Positions 37,101 through 46,313 of a stretch of 64,000 nt of DNA are shown one piece after another. The notes below the pieces were generated by a model. That model did no database searches and was not told the origin of the DNA. It worked only from the letters and a program-made list of their open reading frames with translations. Source of the DNA: Chitinophaga pendula (lineage in GTDB: Bacteria > Bacteroidota > Bacteroidia > Chitinophagales > Chitinophagaceae); contig NZ_CP077769.1 of NCBI RefSeq assembly GCF_020386615.1, positions 1,426,001-1,490,000 on the forward strand. Direction: 5' to 3'. Position numbers and translations under genes: made by a program. Position 1 is the first letter of the stretch, and every line of letters begins with the position of its first letter.

Positions 37101-38675
37101 CCTTCTTATCCCGTGGGGAGAGTTGAGCATATCTTACAGGACGGTAATATACTGGTGATGATTGATAATGAGAATGTATATGGGATCGTACAACAAGCCT
37201 CTCTATACAATGAAAAGGAAATGTCATATGAAGGTCCTACAGGTAGTGATCTTGCCTATGTGATCTATACTTCCGGGTCCACTGGACAGCCCAAAGGAGT
37301 GATGATAGAGCATCGCTCCCTGGTCAATAGATTATGGTGGATGCAGCAACAATATCCGATAGGGCAAGGTGATGTGATATTACAGAAGACTCCGGTTGTG
37401 TTTGATGTGTCTCTGTGGGAGTTATTCTGGTGGTCTTTTACTGGGGCGAGTCTATATCTGCTTCCTCCAGGAGGAGAAAAAGACCCCGAAATGATAAAGT
37501 CCGCGATAACTGCTGCCGGAGTAACGACGCTTCACTTTGTACCATCAATGTTTGAGGCATTCCTTTTAAATACTACTGAAGATGAAGTAAAGACCCGATT
37601 AAAAACATTACGCCGGATATTTTGTAGTGGAGAAGCCCTGAAAGTAGAACAAGTGAATAAATTCAGAGCATTGTTTACCCTACAGAAGGGAACCGATCTA
37701 ATTAACCTATATGGCCCTACTGAGGCTACTGTGGATGTCTCTTGGTATAATTGTGATTGGTCTATCGAACAATTACCTGCCAGTATTCCTATAGGCAAAC
37801 CCATTGCCAATACAGCGTTATATATACTTGATAAATATGGTAGGCTGTCCCCGATTGGAGTAGCAGGAGAATTATATATAGGAGGAGTCGGAGTAGGAAG
37901 AGGGTATTTAAATAATGAGGCGTTAACCAGTGAAAGATTTATTTCAAATCCATTTAAGAGCGGGGATAGGATATACAGAACAGGAGATCTGGCGCGGTGG
38001 ATGCCGGATGGTAATATAGAGTATCTGGGGCGATTGGATGATCAGATAAAGTTACGAGGACTTCGTATCGAACTAGGTGAAATTACCTATCAGTTAAGTG
38101 GTCACAAAGATATACAACAGAGCATAGCTGTCATCAAGGAACGAGCAGGGAGTAAATATATTGTTGGTTACTATACCAGTGAGATCCCAATAGCCGTGTC
38201 GACATTCAAGGAATATCTGAGTACAAGGCTGCCAGATTATATGATACCTTCTTATTTTATTAAGATAGACACGTTCCCGCTTACTACTAACGGAAAACTT
38301 AATAAAAAGGCATTACCAGATCCTGAAATACAAATAGAAAAGGACAGTTATGTTCCACCGGCTAATGAGCTACAGAAAAGTCTGGTGAAAATATGGGCCG
38401 CTGTATTAGCTATTGATGAGGAGAAAATTGGCATCGATACTAACTTTTTTGAATTAGGTGGACACTCTATGGATGTTATTAATGCATGTAATGAGATCAA
38501 TACTGCTTTTAATACAAATCTATCCGTTGCTACCTTTTTTGAGTTCCCACTTGTCAGCAAAATGGCGAAGTACCTGTCAGGTAAGGTAAAAGAGGAGGAG
38601 CAGGAAAATATACAATATTTGGACAATGAAATGGACCAGATGCATCTGGTTTTAGGCGCAATAAACAGGTCTTAA
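31119..38675 (+). CDS. Hybrid PKS-NRPS, KS-AT-KR-ACP-C-A-PCP (serine module)
   Basis: 2518 residues. KS 5-430 (TACSTS, Cys178), AT 528-830 (GHSIGEY, Ser618; HGFHS), KR to about 1300 (Tyr1269), ACP GGDS Ser1403, C 1460-1900 (HHVVTDG, His1592), A about 1920-2400 (A3 near 2050), PCP GGHS Ser2450. A-domain residues read DVWHFSLVDK, essentially the classical serine code, so this module adds malonate with ketoreduction and then Ser. From the KS active-site His region through KR and ACP it is near-identical to the first module of the preceding protein, and up to the KR also to the protein at 46314-58262. Starts 10 bp after the previous stop. The acidic C-terminal tail ending in LGAINRS is probably a docking element. 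Confidence 0.95.
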   Translation: MSEYTGFEIAIIGMAGRFPGANDIEGFWENLKAGKESIEFFSREEVLEEGEKASVVDHPSYIKANAFVKGKEYFDAAFFGYIPTEAALMDPQARLFHEVCWTALEDAGCNPYTPGNRIGLFAGATPNVNWEAYTTLANETGEVDAYTEFLLSSVRFLTTRIAYAFNFSGASMGVETACSTSLVAVHQACHSLLLGDCTVALAGGVTIRNESKKGYLYQEGMIHSADGHCRAFDAAATGTVGGEGAGVVVLKKLEDAINDGDHIYAVIRGTGINNDGNSKVGYTAPSINGQMEAIMMAHEWGRIEAATIGYVEAHGTGTKLGDPVEIAGLTRAFNTEKKQFCAIGSVKSNIGHLDTAAGVAGLIKAVLSLQHGQLVPSLHYQQPNPEIDFANSPFYVNTTLRPWERNGHPRRAGVSAFGIGGTNVHVVLEEAPGRDTGSTGRSHQLLLLSGKTPGALERNAARLSAYLQQDTTTSLNDIAYTQQVGRESFYYRRMLVCRNRSEALALLNTPGWLSAGSHYISDKRTVGVAFLFPGQGSQYSGMCQGLYEEEPHFRSTVDECLSIVQRRCGKDLRPVLFGEDARMDQTEYTQPCLFIIEYSLARLLMSWGVQPSMMIGHSIGEYVAACVSGVFSLSDALYLVVKRGECMQAAPTGKMLSVSLDREGLLALCGVDICLAAVNGPSSGVLSGRESSIAALKLQLESSGHVCRELRTSHGFHSHLMDEVLPAFRGCFSGITFHTPSLPFISNVTGKEALADEICQADYWVNHLRSTVDFSGGLSTLLSTSSTSVLLEVGPGKVLSTLCSMAGQEGIPLVRGARDTGADGHYLLTGLGQLWERGVSINWRDYYGNERRLKVPLPGYSFEQVKYPVHVDAYQLLQQQLGSGTLSDKGRKLSDWFYVPGWRQSVVGTAATATRQILLLSDAGGFGARLSARLRFQGHEVVEVYQGSGFSSLSVDVYEIDGGVAGDFSQLASILSSGGFKPTQLLHLWSMDRKSAADYTSLCYSVSNLAITWQHCSQELVLLTEEGELIRGDESGDAYSSLGQSLLKVIGQEYPGLHTQQIDISYSGVSVEWLEECVCRELSAVRRGSVIGLRRGQRWQQHYDALRLDREGSVFRDGGVYLITGGLGQLGYTLSKYLLSRYQAKLILVGRNRKLSGDKQTRYEELCSLGVVRYVACDISDAGQLKAALVSSEEQLGTINGVIHAAGVVDGRSIGLLPELSTGDYMHQFGPKISGLHALWQVLADRALDFCVLTSSISTVLGGLGFGAYATANRYMDQFVQREVGSGRLQRWLSVSLDGLDFDEIGSAEEITHTEVCEVLETALQHTSLSHVLISKAPLEGRLERWVTGIIDTSEQKAVIDNHLVFEQTESGVSAQLQAMWKDFFGQADLSDTSDFFEIGGDSLKALTMLSRIHKTFGVDMSIRDFYDHPVLSTQGLFIHNRLGDAGIDQITGRSAVIPSAGGAGLYALSAAQRRMYFLHAFDKAALTYNMPHVIRLEGMLDAERLRTCFEQLIARHEILRTSFELHEGEVKQRVHETIAGFEWTIYESDAAGVSSLVDQFIRPFDLGHAPLLRAGLIRIGEAAHVLLVDMHHVVTDGVSTDILVNDFSSLYRGAELPALHLQYKDYAQWQQSAAEQIRISAQKAFWMKQYQDLPDPLALPVDFSRPLIKSTVGAILKNKLTGDTVNGLKRLAEQEKVSMFMLLLSIYHVLLSKLSSQEDIVIGTPTAGRLHADLERVMGMFVNTLPLRNSCAGEDTFQSFLQRIKENTLSCFDNQEYQYEDIVESLGVARDMSRNPLFDVMFSYENFEDVDSELEGLKLTAYEKKHDVSKFDMTLIAAEEADGISLNIEYNTILFKEDTIIRMVAYLKRIAAIIVKDAGIRIKDIELLDETEREILLGTFNSTESVYPSDKTIVDLFRTQVTKTPDEPALIFGSDTMSYRALDLLSTQISIYLCKDRKVSAGDKVAIMLERSIYLIPVLLGILKSGAAYVPIDPSYPVGRVEHILQDGNILVMIDNENVYGIVQQASLYNEKEMSYEGPTGSDLAYVIYTSGSTGQPKGVMIEHRSLVNRLWWMQQQYPIGQGDVILQKTPVVFDVSLWELFWWSFTGASLYLLPPGGEKDPEMIKSAITAAGVTTLHFVPSMFEAFLLNTTEDEVKTRLKTLRRIFCSGEALKVEQVNKFRALFTLQKGTDLINLYGPTEATVDVSWYNCDWSIEQLPASIPIGKPIANTALYILDKYGRLSPIGVAGELYIGGVGVGRGYLNNEALTSERFISNPFKSGDRIYRTGDLARWMPDGNIEYLGRLDDQIKLRGLRIELGEITYQLSGHKDIQQSIAVIKERAGSKYIVGYYTSEIPIAVSTFKEYLSTRLPDYMIPSYFIKIDTFPLTTNGKLNKKALPDPEIQIEKDSYVPPANELQKSLVKIWAAVLAIDEEKIGIDTNFFELGGHSMDVINACNEINTAFNTNLSVATFFEFPLVSKMAKYLSGKVKEEEQENIQYLDNEMDQMHLVLGAINRS
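32037..35507 (+). repeat. PKS repeat block, copy 2
   Basis: Matches copy 1 (18296-21763). Its part 32085-35015 is almost identical to 47280-50210, including the KR patch (GRNRKLSGDKQ) in which copy 1 differs. Confidence 0.93.
35489..36029 (+). repeat. C-domain N-lobe repeat, copy 1
   Basis: About 541 bp near-identical to 50687-51227 (offset 15198). It covers the N-lobe of the C domain with the HHVVTDG motif; the C-lobes that follow diverge. The breakpoint is close to the N-/C-lobe junction, as in the 2.5-kb tandem duplication. Confidence 0.88.
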
Positions 38676-38695
38676 TAAATACAATTTCCTTATAC

Positions 38696-41600
38696 ATGGA
38701 GAAATATACCGGATTAGAAGTAGCAGTGATAGGTCTGTCAGGAAAGTTTCCCAAGGCAGATAATATTAAACAGTACTGGGACAACCTGGTGAATGGCAGG
38801 GACTGTGTAAGCGATTTTACCGAAGAAGAGATTATAGAAGAAGGTGAAGATATAGTGCTTGTAAAGGATCCCATGTATGTAAAGTCCAATGCCTGTTTGG
38901 AGAATAAGCAGTTCTTCGATGCGGCATTCTTTGGTTATCGCAGTCATGAAGCGGAGTTGATGGATCCGCAGGTCAGACTGTTTCACGAATGTTGCTGGGA
39001 AGCACTGGAAGATAGTGGTTATAGCACAGAACATACTAATCGGAAAATCGCACTTTATGCATCCGGATCTTCGGACCCTGATTGGGAGATCTATGCAATG
39101 TTACAGAATGAAGAAGGGTTGGTCGATGACTTTAGTGCATCACAACTGAGAGATGTAAGTTATCTCGCCAGCCGGGTTGCGTACAAACTTAATCTGCGTG
39201 GTCCTGCCGTATTTGTACATACAGCTTGTTCTTCGTCGTTGGCGGCCATTCATCAGGCATATAACAGTTTGTTGTTGGGAGAATGTGAGATGGCGATTGC
39301 GGGTGGTGTATCTGTAAATAATTATTCCAAAAGAGGATATCTATATCAACAAGGGATGATTTTCTCAAAGGACGGAAGATGCAGACCCTTTGACGTAAAT
39401 GCCAGTGGTACAATTGCCGGTGAAGGTGTTGGCGTTGTGGTGTTAAAACGATTACAGGATGCAATAAAGGATAATGATCATATTTATGCGGTAATAAAGG
39501 GTTCTGCGATTAACAACGATGGGAATGATAAGGCAGGATTTACGGCTCCGGGGGTAAAAGGCCAGGTAGATGTGATAAAAAAAGCGCATAAGATGGCTGC
39601 TGTCGCCATATCCGGAATCGGTTACGTGGAAGCACATGGTACGGCTACTCAGCTGGGGGATGCCATTGAGATTGAAGCACTCAACCAGGCTTTCGAAGGT
39701 AGTAAACCACTTACCTGTGCGATAGGGTCAGTAAAATCAAATATTGGTCACCTGGATGCAGCTGCCGGGGTGGCGGGATTTATAAAAACAGTGCTCGCGC
39801 TGAAATATAAAAAACTGTTGCCGAGTTTGCATTATACCAATCCTAATCCCAGTATACCTTTTGAAAAGGGACCATTTTACGTCAATAACACCACGCAGGA
39901 TTGGATGAGCTCGGGGAGCACCATTAAGGCTGGAATAAGTTCTTTCGGTATCGGAGGCACTAATGTCCATATGGTTTTGGAAGAATCGATAACAACACCA
40001 AGATCTACAGCGGGCCGAAAATCCCAGTTACTTACTTTTTCTGCAAAGACACCGGCTGTTCTTGAAAGGAATATAAGTTGCTTTACAACATATTTGAAGC
40101 ATAACGAAGAGATAGCGCTAGCAGATGTATCATATACCCTGAACTTAGGTAGAAGTACCTTTCCGTACAGGATTTCCATTGCCAGCGATACGAGAGAAGA
40201 TGCCATCCGGAAAATGTCTGAGGAACGCTTTCTGCAAGCAGTAGCTATTTCCGGAAACAGAGGCCTGAGGAATATCATCTTTATGTTTTCCGGACAGGGG
40301 ACCCAGTATCCGGGGATGTTTAAGGACATCTATGACAGTGAAGTGATTTTTAGAGAAAAAGTGGACGAGTGTTTTCTCTTATCTCAGCAATATACTGCCA
40401 GAAATCTGCGTGCCGCCTTACTTTCGATGTATGCAGATGGAACCGAATTGGCTGACATTGATGATACCACGTACACACAGCCTTTACTGTTCATAGTAGA
40501 GTATGCTTATGCTCATATGTTGATGCAATGGGGTGTGGTACCAGATATGATGATCGGCCATAGTATCGGTGAGTATGTGGCCGCGTGTTTAAGTGGCGTA
40601 TTATCTCTTGAGGATGCTTTGAAACTTGTAATTCGTCGTGGTGAATTGATGGGTAAAGTAAAGAAGGGTAAGATGCTAAGCATCGCTATTGATGAAGAAG
40701 GAGCTCGTAACCTGCTTGCAGGATATGAGGGTATTGAAATAGCAGTCATAAATAGCCAGGAAGGGATAGTGGTAGCCGGGAATGAGGGCGCTATCGAAGC
40801 TTTCTGTGGAACTTTGTCAGTAGCAGGTATTAAGAATAAGGTGATACCTACTTCACATGCCTTTCATTCCTATATGATGGAAGATATGTTGCCGGAATTC
40901 GAACAAACTGCCAATACAATAAAGATAAATCCTCCAAATATACCTTACGTTTCCAACCTGCATGGTGGATTCGTCACTTTTGATGAATTAAATAAAGGGA
41001 CCTACTGGAGTAAACATGTCAGAAATACTGTACGCTTTTCAAAGGGGATTGATCTGTTGATTAAGCAGGGGCCGGCTATTTTCATCGAGATAGGCCCTGG
41101 AAAGGCATTATGTAATCATGTTAATTTAAATCCTTTATTAAGTGACGAATATACGGTGGTCAATATGATCAGAGCTTCTCAGGAAAGCATAAATGATCAA
41201 TACTACCTGGTCGAGAAAATGGGTACACTTTGGGAGGCAGGAATTAATATAAAATGGAGCGAATATTACGGGAAGGAATCAAGGGCGAGACTTTCATTGC
41301 CGACGTATTCTTTTGAAAAAGTACCTTATTCAACTGTTGTTAATATAGACAGTCTATTACAGAAACGATATGGTAAAAGCAGACGAGAACCCGGTACGGG
41401 AGATGTGAACGCCTTTGCAAGTACGTGGAAGAAAACCGTTATACCGAAGATAGTAAAGGAAGAGTCCCTGAAAATATTGCTATTCAAGGGGAATGAACAT
41501 TTCAGCGATTCTCTGGCGGCATACCTCCGTGATCTTGGGCATAATATCATAGCAGTTGTTGGTGGGCAAACATTTAAGGTGATCCATGAAGGCTTGTTAG

Positions 41601-44600
41601 AAGTAAATTATAATCATTTAACATTGTTATGGGATTATCTGGGATCGAATGGCTTTTCTCCGGATCATATTGTTTATAACACCGCTTTATATGAGCAGTT
41701 TTCATCACCAGATTATACATCCGCACTTTCCGGATTAGAGGACGGATATCTTAATCTATGCAGGTTGGCGCAGTCTATTGCGACAATGAAATCTGTTCAT
41801 GATATATCTATCACGGTTTATAACAACTATGTAGCGAAGGTTTTTGATCAGGATGATGTGAATGCATTGAAATCTGCTATTCTCGGCTGTGTTAAGGTAA
41901 TGCCTTTAGAATTAATGAATGTGACTTGTAAGCTTGTTGATATCCCATATCCTTTTACAAATGAACAGGCACGTAAATATTTGCCAGGGCTTGCCGGGGA
42001 GCTGTTTTACGAAAAAACTGTGCCACTGGTCGCGTACAGAGCAGGACAAAGGTGGAAACATGGTTTTGACAAACTGGAGGCCAGCAAACAAACAACTTCT
42101 GCAGTAAAGATTATTCGGGGAGGAACATATATAGTAACCGGCGGAGCTGGTGGTATTGGTTTTTCCATTGCTAAAGACCTTGCTCGTAAGGGGGGAGCTA
42201 ACGTAATTATTATACATCGCTCTGACCTTTCTGCGGAAATGCTGGAAGAACTTACAGTTATACGTGCGGAAGGGCAAAAGGTGGACCTCTATCAAATGGA
42301 TGTCTCCAAAGAGAGTGACGTAGCGCATTTTGCTAACGAAATTAGTGAGAAGTATGGTAGAATAAACGGTTTGATCTGGTCAGCGGGAGAAGTTGACAGA
42401 GGAGGGATCATTCAGAATAGGACAACTGATGATCTTATTCGGTATACGGATTCTAAAATTAAAGGAGTTCTGCTTTTTCAACGATTTATTGACTTCGCCT
42501 CATTCGACTTTATAGCGTTGTTCTCTTCTATTGGTAACGTGTTCTATCAGTCAAAATTTGGCCAGGTGGCATACAATGCTGCCAATGAATTTATGGAAGC
42601 ACATGTTGCCAGCCTGCGGGAACAATTTGGCATCCATGCTTTTGCCATCAACTGGTGTGATTGGCTGGATGTTGGGATGACGGTAAAAACGATGCAACAG
42701 CAGGATACGGATATCCGGCAGATCAATGCGCAGATAACCGATGGAATTTATCCCTCCGAGGGTGTAAATATGTTTCATAGATGCCTGGAGGGTATTGGCC
42801 TTTCTACTACTATTTACCGCGGAGATCTTAATGAGGCAATCCGTGAACATCAGCATGAATTTGAGTCCTTCAGGGATGAAATGAACGGTGCTCCTGAAGA
42901 GAATAAAGAAGTGCATAAGATCCGGACTACAGAGGAAAAGGTAATGGATGTATTCCGTGAGTTTTTTGGTAGATCTTATATAAATGATGAAGATAATTTC
43001 TTTGAGCTTGGTGGGGATTCCCTGGAAGGGATGACGCTGATCGCCAGGATTAACAAAAAAATAGGAGTAAGGCTGGCTATTGGGGATCTGTATAAACACC
43101 CTGATGTTAAATCGCTGGTGCGGTATCTGGCTAGTCAAGAAGACAAACAGGGAGGTTCAGAAATACCTAAAGCCCCCAAAAAGGAATATTACCAGCTATC
43201 TTCCTCACAAAGGAGAATGTATTTCTTGCAGCAATTGAATCCGAATAGTACTGCCTATAATGGTGTGCAGATACTAATGCTGGATGGTTTGCCCGACAAG
43301 AACAAATTAAAGGATAGTATTAATAAAGTCATACAACGGCACGAGATACTGAGGACGAAATTTGAGCTGGTTAATGAGACAATGGTACAGAAAGTGGAGG
43401 AGGTAGTTAATTTCCTGTTGGAAGAGTATGAATCCGATGGTACTGATATTGATATCCTGATCCAACGTTTTGTACGGTCGTTTAATTTGAATCAGGCGCC
43501 TGTTTTTCGTGCTGGATTGATCCGGATCGATCAGCTAAGTCATTTGTTGTTGTTTGATCTGCATCACATAGTTACGGATGGCGTTTCCAATAATATTCTG
43601 GCAAGCGATTTTATGGACTTGTATAACGGGAAGGAACTAATGCCTTTACGTTTACAATACCGGGACTTCGCTGAATGGCAACAGAGCGAACCTGAGCAGC
43701 AGCGTATATATGCCCAGAAAGAGTTCTGGATGAATATGTTCAGCGAGTTACCAGCGCCATTAGACCTGCCACTGGATTTTAGCCGCCCCTTGTCTAAAGG
43801 CACGGAAGGTGCCAAACTGGTAGATGAATTATCAGATAAACATTCCCTTGCATTAAAGAAACTGGCGGAGAAAGAAGGGGTGTCTATGTTCATGCTTTTG
43901 CTGTCAATATACCATGTTTTGTTAGGCAAGCTGAGCGGGCAATCAGATATTGTAGTAGGCGTTTCTACAGCTGGAAGGCTGAATGCCGATCTCGAAGGTG
44001 TGATGGGAATGTTTGTCAATACATTACCGTTCCGGAATAGATCTGAGGAAGACCAGCCTTTCAGTAGCTTTTTACAAGACGTAAAGAACAACACTCTTTC
44101 CTGTTTTGATAACCAGGAGTACCAGTACGAAGATATTGTGGAATCTTTAGGTATTTCCAGGGACATGAGCCGCAATCCTTTGTTCGACGTTATGTTCAGT
44201 TATGAAAACTTTGAACGTGTCGAGATGGAATTGGAAGGGTTGAGGTTAAAACCCTATAATGAAGAGCATGAAATATCCAAGTTTGACCTTACGCTGATCG
44301 CCGGAGAAGATAGTGGGATTATTAGTATCCAATTAGAGTATAGCACTGCGCTTTTTATGCGGGAAAGCATAGAACAGATATGTCTATACTTCAAACGAAT
44401 AGTAGGTGCCATTATAGAAAATTCAAATGTTTGCCTGAGGGATATTAGTATAATGGATCAGGAGGAATGCAATCGCTTATTGATCGATTTTAATAATACT
44501 GATAATGTCCATTCGCAAGACAGGACTATAATAGACTTGTTTGAAGAACAGGTATATCGTACTCCGAGTGAAACGGCTTTGCAGTTTGGTAAGGAGATGA

Positions 44601-46303
44601 TTTCTTATAAGGACCTACATGTGATATCAGATCAATTGGCTGTGTATCTGCAAGCTGAATTCAATCTGGGAGGTGGTGATCTGGTGGGAGTAATTGCAGA
44701 GAGAAACATTGATCTGGTCATTGTCTTATTAGGGATATTAAAAGCTGGAGCAGCTTATATTCCTATAGACCCTGCCTATCCGGAAGCGCGTACATCCATG
44801 ATCTTGCGTGATGCTGGAGTGAAACTGGTTTTGGATGACCAAAGGATTTCCATTGTAAGACAGGCAGCGGCAAGTTACAGTGGAGATAAGTTGTATTTAC
44901 GCCCTGTGGGCACAGACCTGGCTTACGTGATCTATACGTCTGGATCTACCGGACAGCCTAAGGGAGTAATGATAGCCCATCATTCATTGGCAAACTATCT
45001 GAGGTGGGCGCGTAACCATTACATTCATAGTAATACAGAAACGGTATTTTCTTTACATAGCTCTATTTCCTTTGATCTGACGATCACCTCTTTATTTCTG
45101 CCATTGATCAGTGGAGGCCGCCTGAAGATCTTCGGAGGAGGTAATAACCCGGGAGTTATTGGAACAGTAATAGCTGATACAGAGGTGAATGTGGTGAAAC
45201 TGACACCCTCTCACCTGAAGCTGATCCGCGATCTGCCGGTATCTGCACGGCCCATGAAATTTATCATAGGCGGGGAGTTACTGGAACGTACGGTAGCGGA
45301 GGATATTTATCAGCAATATGGGGGACAAGCCTCCTTGTATAATGAGTACGGCCCGACTGAGTCTACTGTGGGCTGTATGCTCTACCTGTATAATCCGTTG
45401 GAAGGCGGTTATGCAGTTCCTATAGGTAAGCCTATCTGGAATACGCGTCTTTATGTGCTTGATGAGGAATTACGTCCTGTGGCGTTGGGAGTCCGGGGAG
45501 AATTATATATAGGGGGTGCAGGTCTGGCAGTGGGTTATGCGAATAATCCCCTGTTGACTTCTCAGCGGTTTATTGATAGTCCCTTCGTGAAGGGAGATCG
45601 TTTATACCGTACTGGCGATCAGGTACGGATGTTGTCCTGGGATAAGATGGTATACCTGGGTCGTCTGGATGACCAGGTCAAACTTCGCGGTTACCGGATC
45701 GAGTTGGGAGAGATCAGCGGTTTACTGAATAGCTATGAAGGTATCAGCGACAGTGTCGCCGTAGTGATGGGTACATCTGAAGACCAGTACCTGTGTGGCT
45801 ACTATGTATCTTCAGCTACAATTGATCATGCTTCGCTGCGGTCCTATCTGCAGGAACAGTTACCTGTTTATATGGTTCCTGATCACCTGCAACGTATTGA
45901 TCATATTCCGCTGACCCAGAATGGGAAGGTGGATTATAAAGCGCTACCTGATATCGAGATTACCGCAGGAGATGGATATATCGCGCCATCAGGAGAGATA
46001 GAAGAGCAATTGGTCGAAATCTGGGCAGATGTGTTACAGTTAGAGAAAGAAGATATTAGCGTTACCAGGAGCTTTTTTGAATTAGGGGGTAATTCACTAG
46101 AAATAGTAGCACTTACTCATAAAATTAACATCACCTTCGGCCGGAGTATAGGCATCGCGGATATGTTTGGGTTAACTACAATACTTGCCATAAAGGAGTT
46201 CCTTTTGAAAGGAGATACCGAGCGGTTGGACAGCATACGCGAAAATATTGCTTATGCCATCGATGATGCAGAAGAGGATCTAAAAATGTTAGAAGATATT
46301 TAA
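38696..46303 (+). CDS. Hybrid PKS-NRPS, KS-AT-KR-ACP-C-A-PCP (asparagine module, divergent PKS)
   Basis: 2535 residues. KS 5-430 (TACSSS, Cys178; HGTAT), AT about 530-840 (GHSIGEY, Ser623; HAFHS, malonyl type), KR about 1140-1340 (TGGAGGIG near 1148, Tyr1293 in YNAAN), ACP GGDS Ser1442, C (HHIVTDG, His1623), A, PCP GGNS Ser2467. The A code is DLTKIGEVGK, predicted Asn. The PKS half is the odd one of the cluster: unlike the other four PKS modules it is not near-identical to any of them, in KS, AT or KR, and may be the least overwritten copy. The A-domain core, in contrast, is a near-perfect copy of the Asn cores at 23495-24519 and 26570-27594. The acidic C-terminal tail ending DLKMLEDI is a likely docking helix. 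Starts 20 bp after the previous stop. Confidence 0.95.
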   Translation: MEKYTGLEVAVIGLSGKFPKADNIKQYWDNLVNGRDCVSDFTEEEIIEEGEDIVLVKDPMYVKSNACLENKQFFDAAFFGYRSHEAELMDPQVRLFHECCWEALEDSGYSTEHTNRKIALYASGSSDPDWEIYAMLQNEEGLVDDFSASQLRDVSYLASRVAYKLNLRGPAVFVHTACSSSLAAIHQAYNSLLLGECEMAIAGGVSVNNYSKRGYLYQQGMIFSKDGRCRPFDVNASGTIAGEGVGVVVLKRLQDAIKDNDHIYAVIKGSAINNDGNDKAGFTAPGVKGQVDVIKKAHKMAAVAISGIGYVEAHGTATQLGDAIEIEALNQAFEGSKPLTCAIGSVKSNIGHLDAAAGVAGFIKTVLALKYKKLLPSLHYTNPNPSIPFEKGPFYVNNTTQDWMSSGSTIKAGISSFGIGGTNVHMVLEESITTPRSTAGRKSQLLTFSAKTPAVLERNISCFTTYLKHNEEIALADVSYTLNLGRSTFPYRISIASDTREDAIRKMSEERFLQAVAISGNRGLRNIIFMFSGQGTQYPGMFKDIYDSEVIFREKVDECFLLSQQYTARNLRAALLSMYADGTELADIDDTTYTQPLLFIVEYAYAHMLMQWGVVPDMMIGHSIGEYVAACLSGVLSLEDALKLVIRRGELMGKVKKGKMLSIAIDEEGARNLLAGYEGIEIAVINSQEGIVVAGNEGAIEAFCGTLSVAGIKNKVIPTSHAFHSYMMEDMLPEFEQTANTIKINPPNIPYVSNLHGGFVTFDELNKGTYWSKHVRNTVRFSKGIDLLIKQGPAIFIEIGPGKALCNHVNLNPLLSDEYTVVNMIRASQESINDQYYLVEKMGTLWEAGINIKWSEYYGKESRARLSLPTYSFEKVPYSTVVNIDSLLQKRYGKSRREPGTGDVNAFASTWKKTVIPKIVKEESLKILLFKGNEHFSDSLAAYLRDLGHNIIAVVGGQTFKVIHEGLLEVNYNHLTLLWDYLGSNGFSPDHIVYNTALYEQFSSPDYTSALSGLEDGYLNLCRLAQSIATMKSVHDISITVYNNYVAKVFDQDDVNALKSAILGCVKVMPLELMNVTCKLVDIPYPFTNEQARKYLPGLAGELFYEKTVPLVAYRAGQRWKHGFDKLEASKQTTSAVKIIRGGTYIVTGGAGGIGFSIAKDLARKGGANVIIIHRSDLSAEMLEELTVIRAEGQKVDLYQMDVSKESDVAHFANEISEKYGRINGLIWSAGEVDRGGIIQNRTTDDLIRYTDSKIKGVLLFQRFIDFASFDFIALFSSIGNVFYQSKFGQVAYNAANEFMEAHVASLREQFGIHAFAINWCDWLDVGMTVKTMQQQDTDIRQINAQITDGIYPSEGVNMFHRCLEGIGLSTTIYRGDLNEAIREHQHEFESFRDEMNGAPEENKEVHKIRTTEEKVMDVFREFFGRSYINDEDNFFELGGDSLEGMTLIARINKKIGVRLAIGDLYKHPDVKSLVRYLASQEDKQGGSEIPKAPKKEYYQLSSSQRRMYFLQQLNPNSTAYNGVQILMLDGLPDKNKLKDSINKVIQRHEILRTKFELVNETMVQKVEEVVNFLLEEYESDGTDIDILIQRFVRSFNLNQAPVFRAGLIRIDQLSHLLLFDLHHIVTDGVSNNILASDFMDLYNGKELMPLRLQYRDFAEWQQSEPEQQRIYAQKEFWMNMFSELPAPLDLPLDFSRPLSKGTEGAKLVDELSDKHSLALKKLAEKEGVSMFMLLLSIYHVLLGKLSGQSDIVVGVSTAGRLNADLEGVMGMFVNTLPFRNRSEEDQPFSSFLQDVKNNTLSCFDNQEYQYEDIVESLGISRDMSRNPLFDVMFSYENFERVEMELEGLRLKPYNEEHEISKFDLTLIAGEDSGIISIQLEYSTALFMRESIEQICLYFKRIVGAIIENSNVCLRDISIMDQEECNRLLIDFNNTDNVHSQDRTIIDLFEEQVYRTPSETALQFGKEMISYKDLHVISDQLAVYLQAEFNLGGGDLVGVIAERNIDLVIVLLGILKAGAAYIPIDPAYPEARTSMILRDAGVKLVLDDQRISIVRQAAASYSGDKLYLRPVGTDLAYVIYTSGSTGQPKGVMIAHHSLANYLRWARNHYIHSNTETVFSLHSSISFDLTITSLFLPLISGGRLKIFGGGNNPGVIGTVIADTEVNVVKLTPSHLKLIRDLPVSARPMKFIIGGELLERTVAEDIYQQYGGQASLYNEYGPTESTVGCMLYLYNPLEGGYAVPIGKPIWNTRLYVLDEELRPVALGVRGELYIGGAGLAVGYANNPLLTSQRFIDSPFVKGDRLYRTGDQVRMLSWDKMVYLGRLDDQVKLRGYRIELGEISGLLNSYEGISDSVAVVMGTSEDQYLCGYYVSSATIDHASLRSYLQEQLPVYMVPDHLQRIDHIPLTQNGKVDYKALPDIEITAGDGYIAPSGEIEEQLVEIWADVLQLEKEDISVTRSFFELGGNSLEIVALTHKINITFGRSIGIADMFGLTTILAIKEFLLKGDTERLDSIRENIAYAIDDAEEDLKMLEDI
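44909..45933 (+). repeat. Third copy of the Asn adenylation core
   Basis: About 1025 bp almost identical to 26570-27594 (offset 18339) and 23495-24519. It begins just before the A3 motif and ends at the A10 NGK motif, so it covers the specificity residues. It shares most copy-B variants (for example gcttacgtgatc and the cggcccatg variant), but at two sites (ggtatcagc, gggtacatc) it has the copy-A base. The flanking A-domain N-terminal part and the PCP are divergent. Confidence 0.93.
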
Positions 46304-46313
46304 AGAGTTCTAT

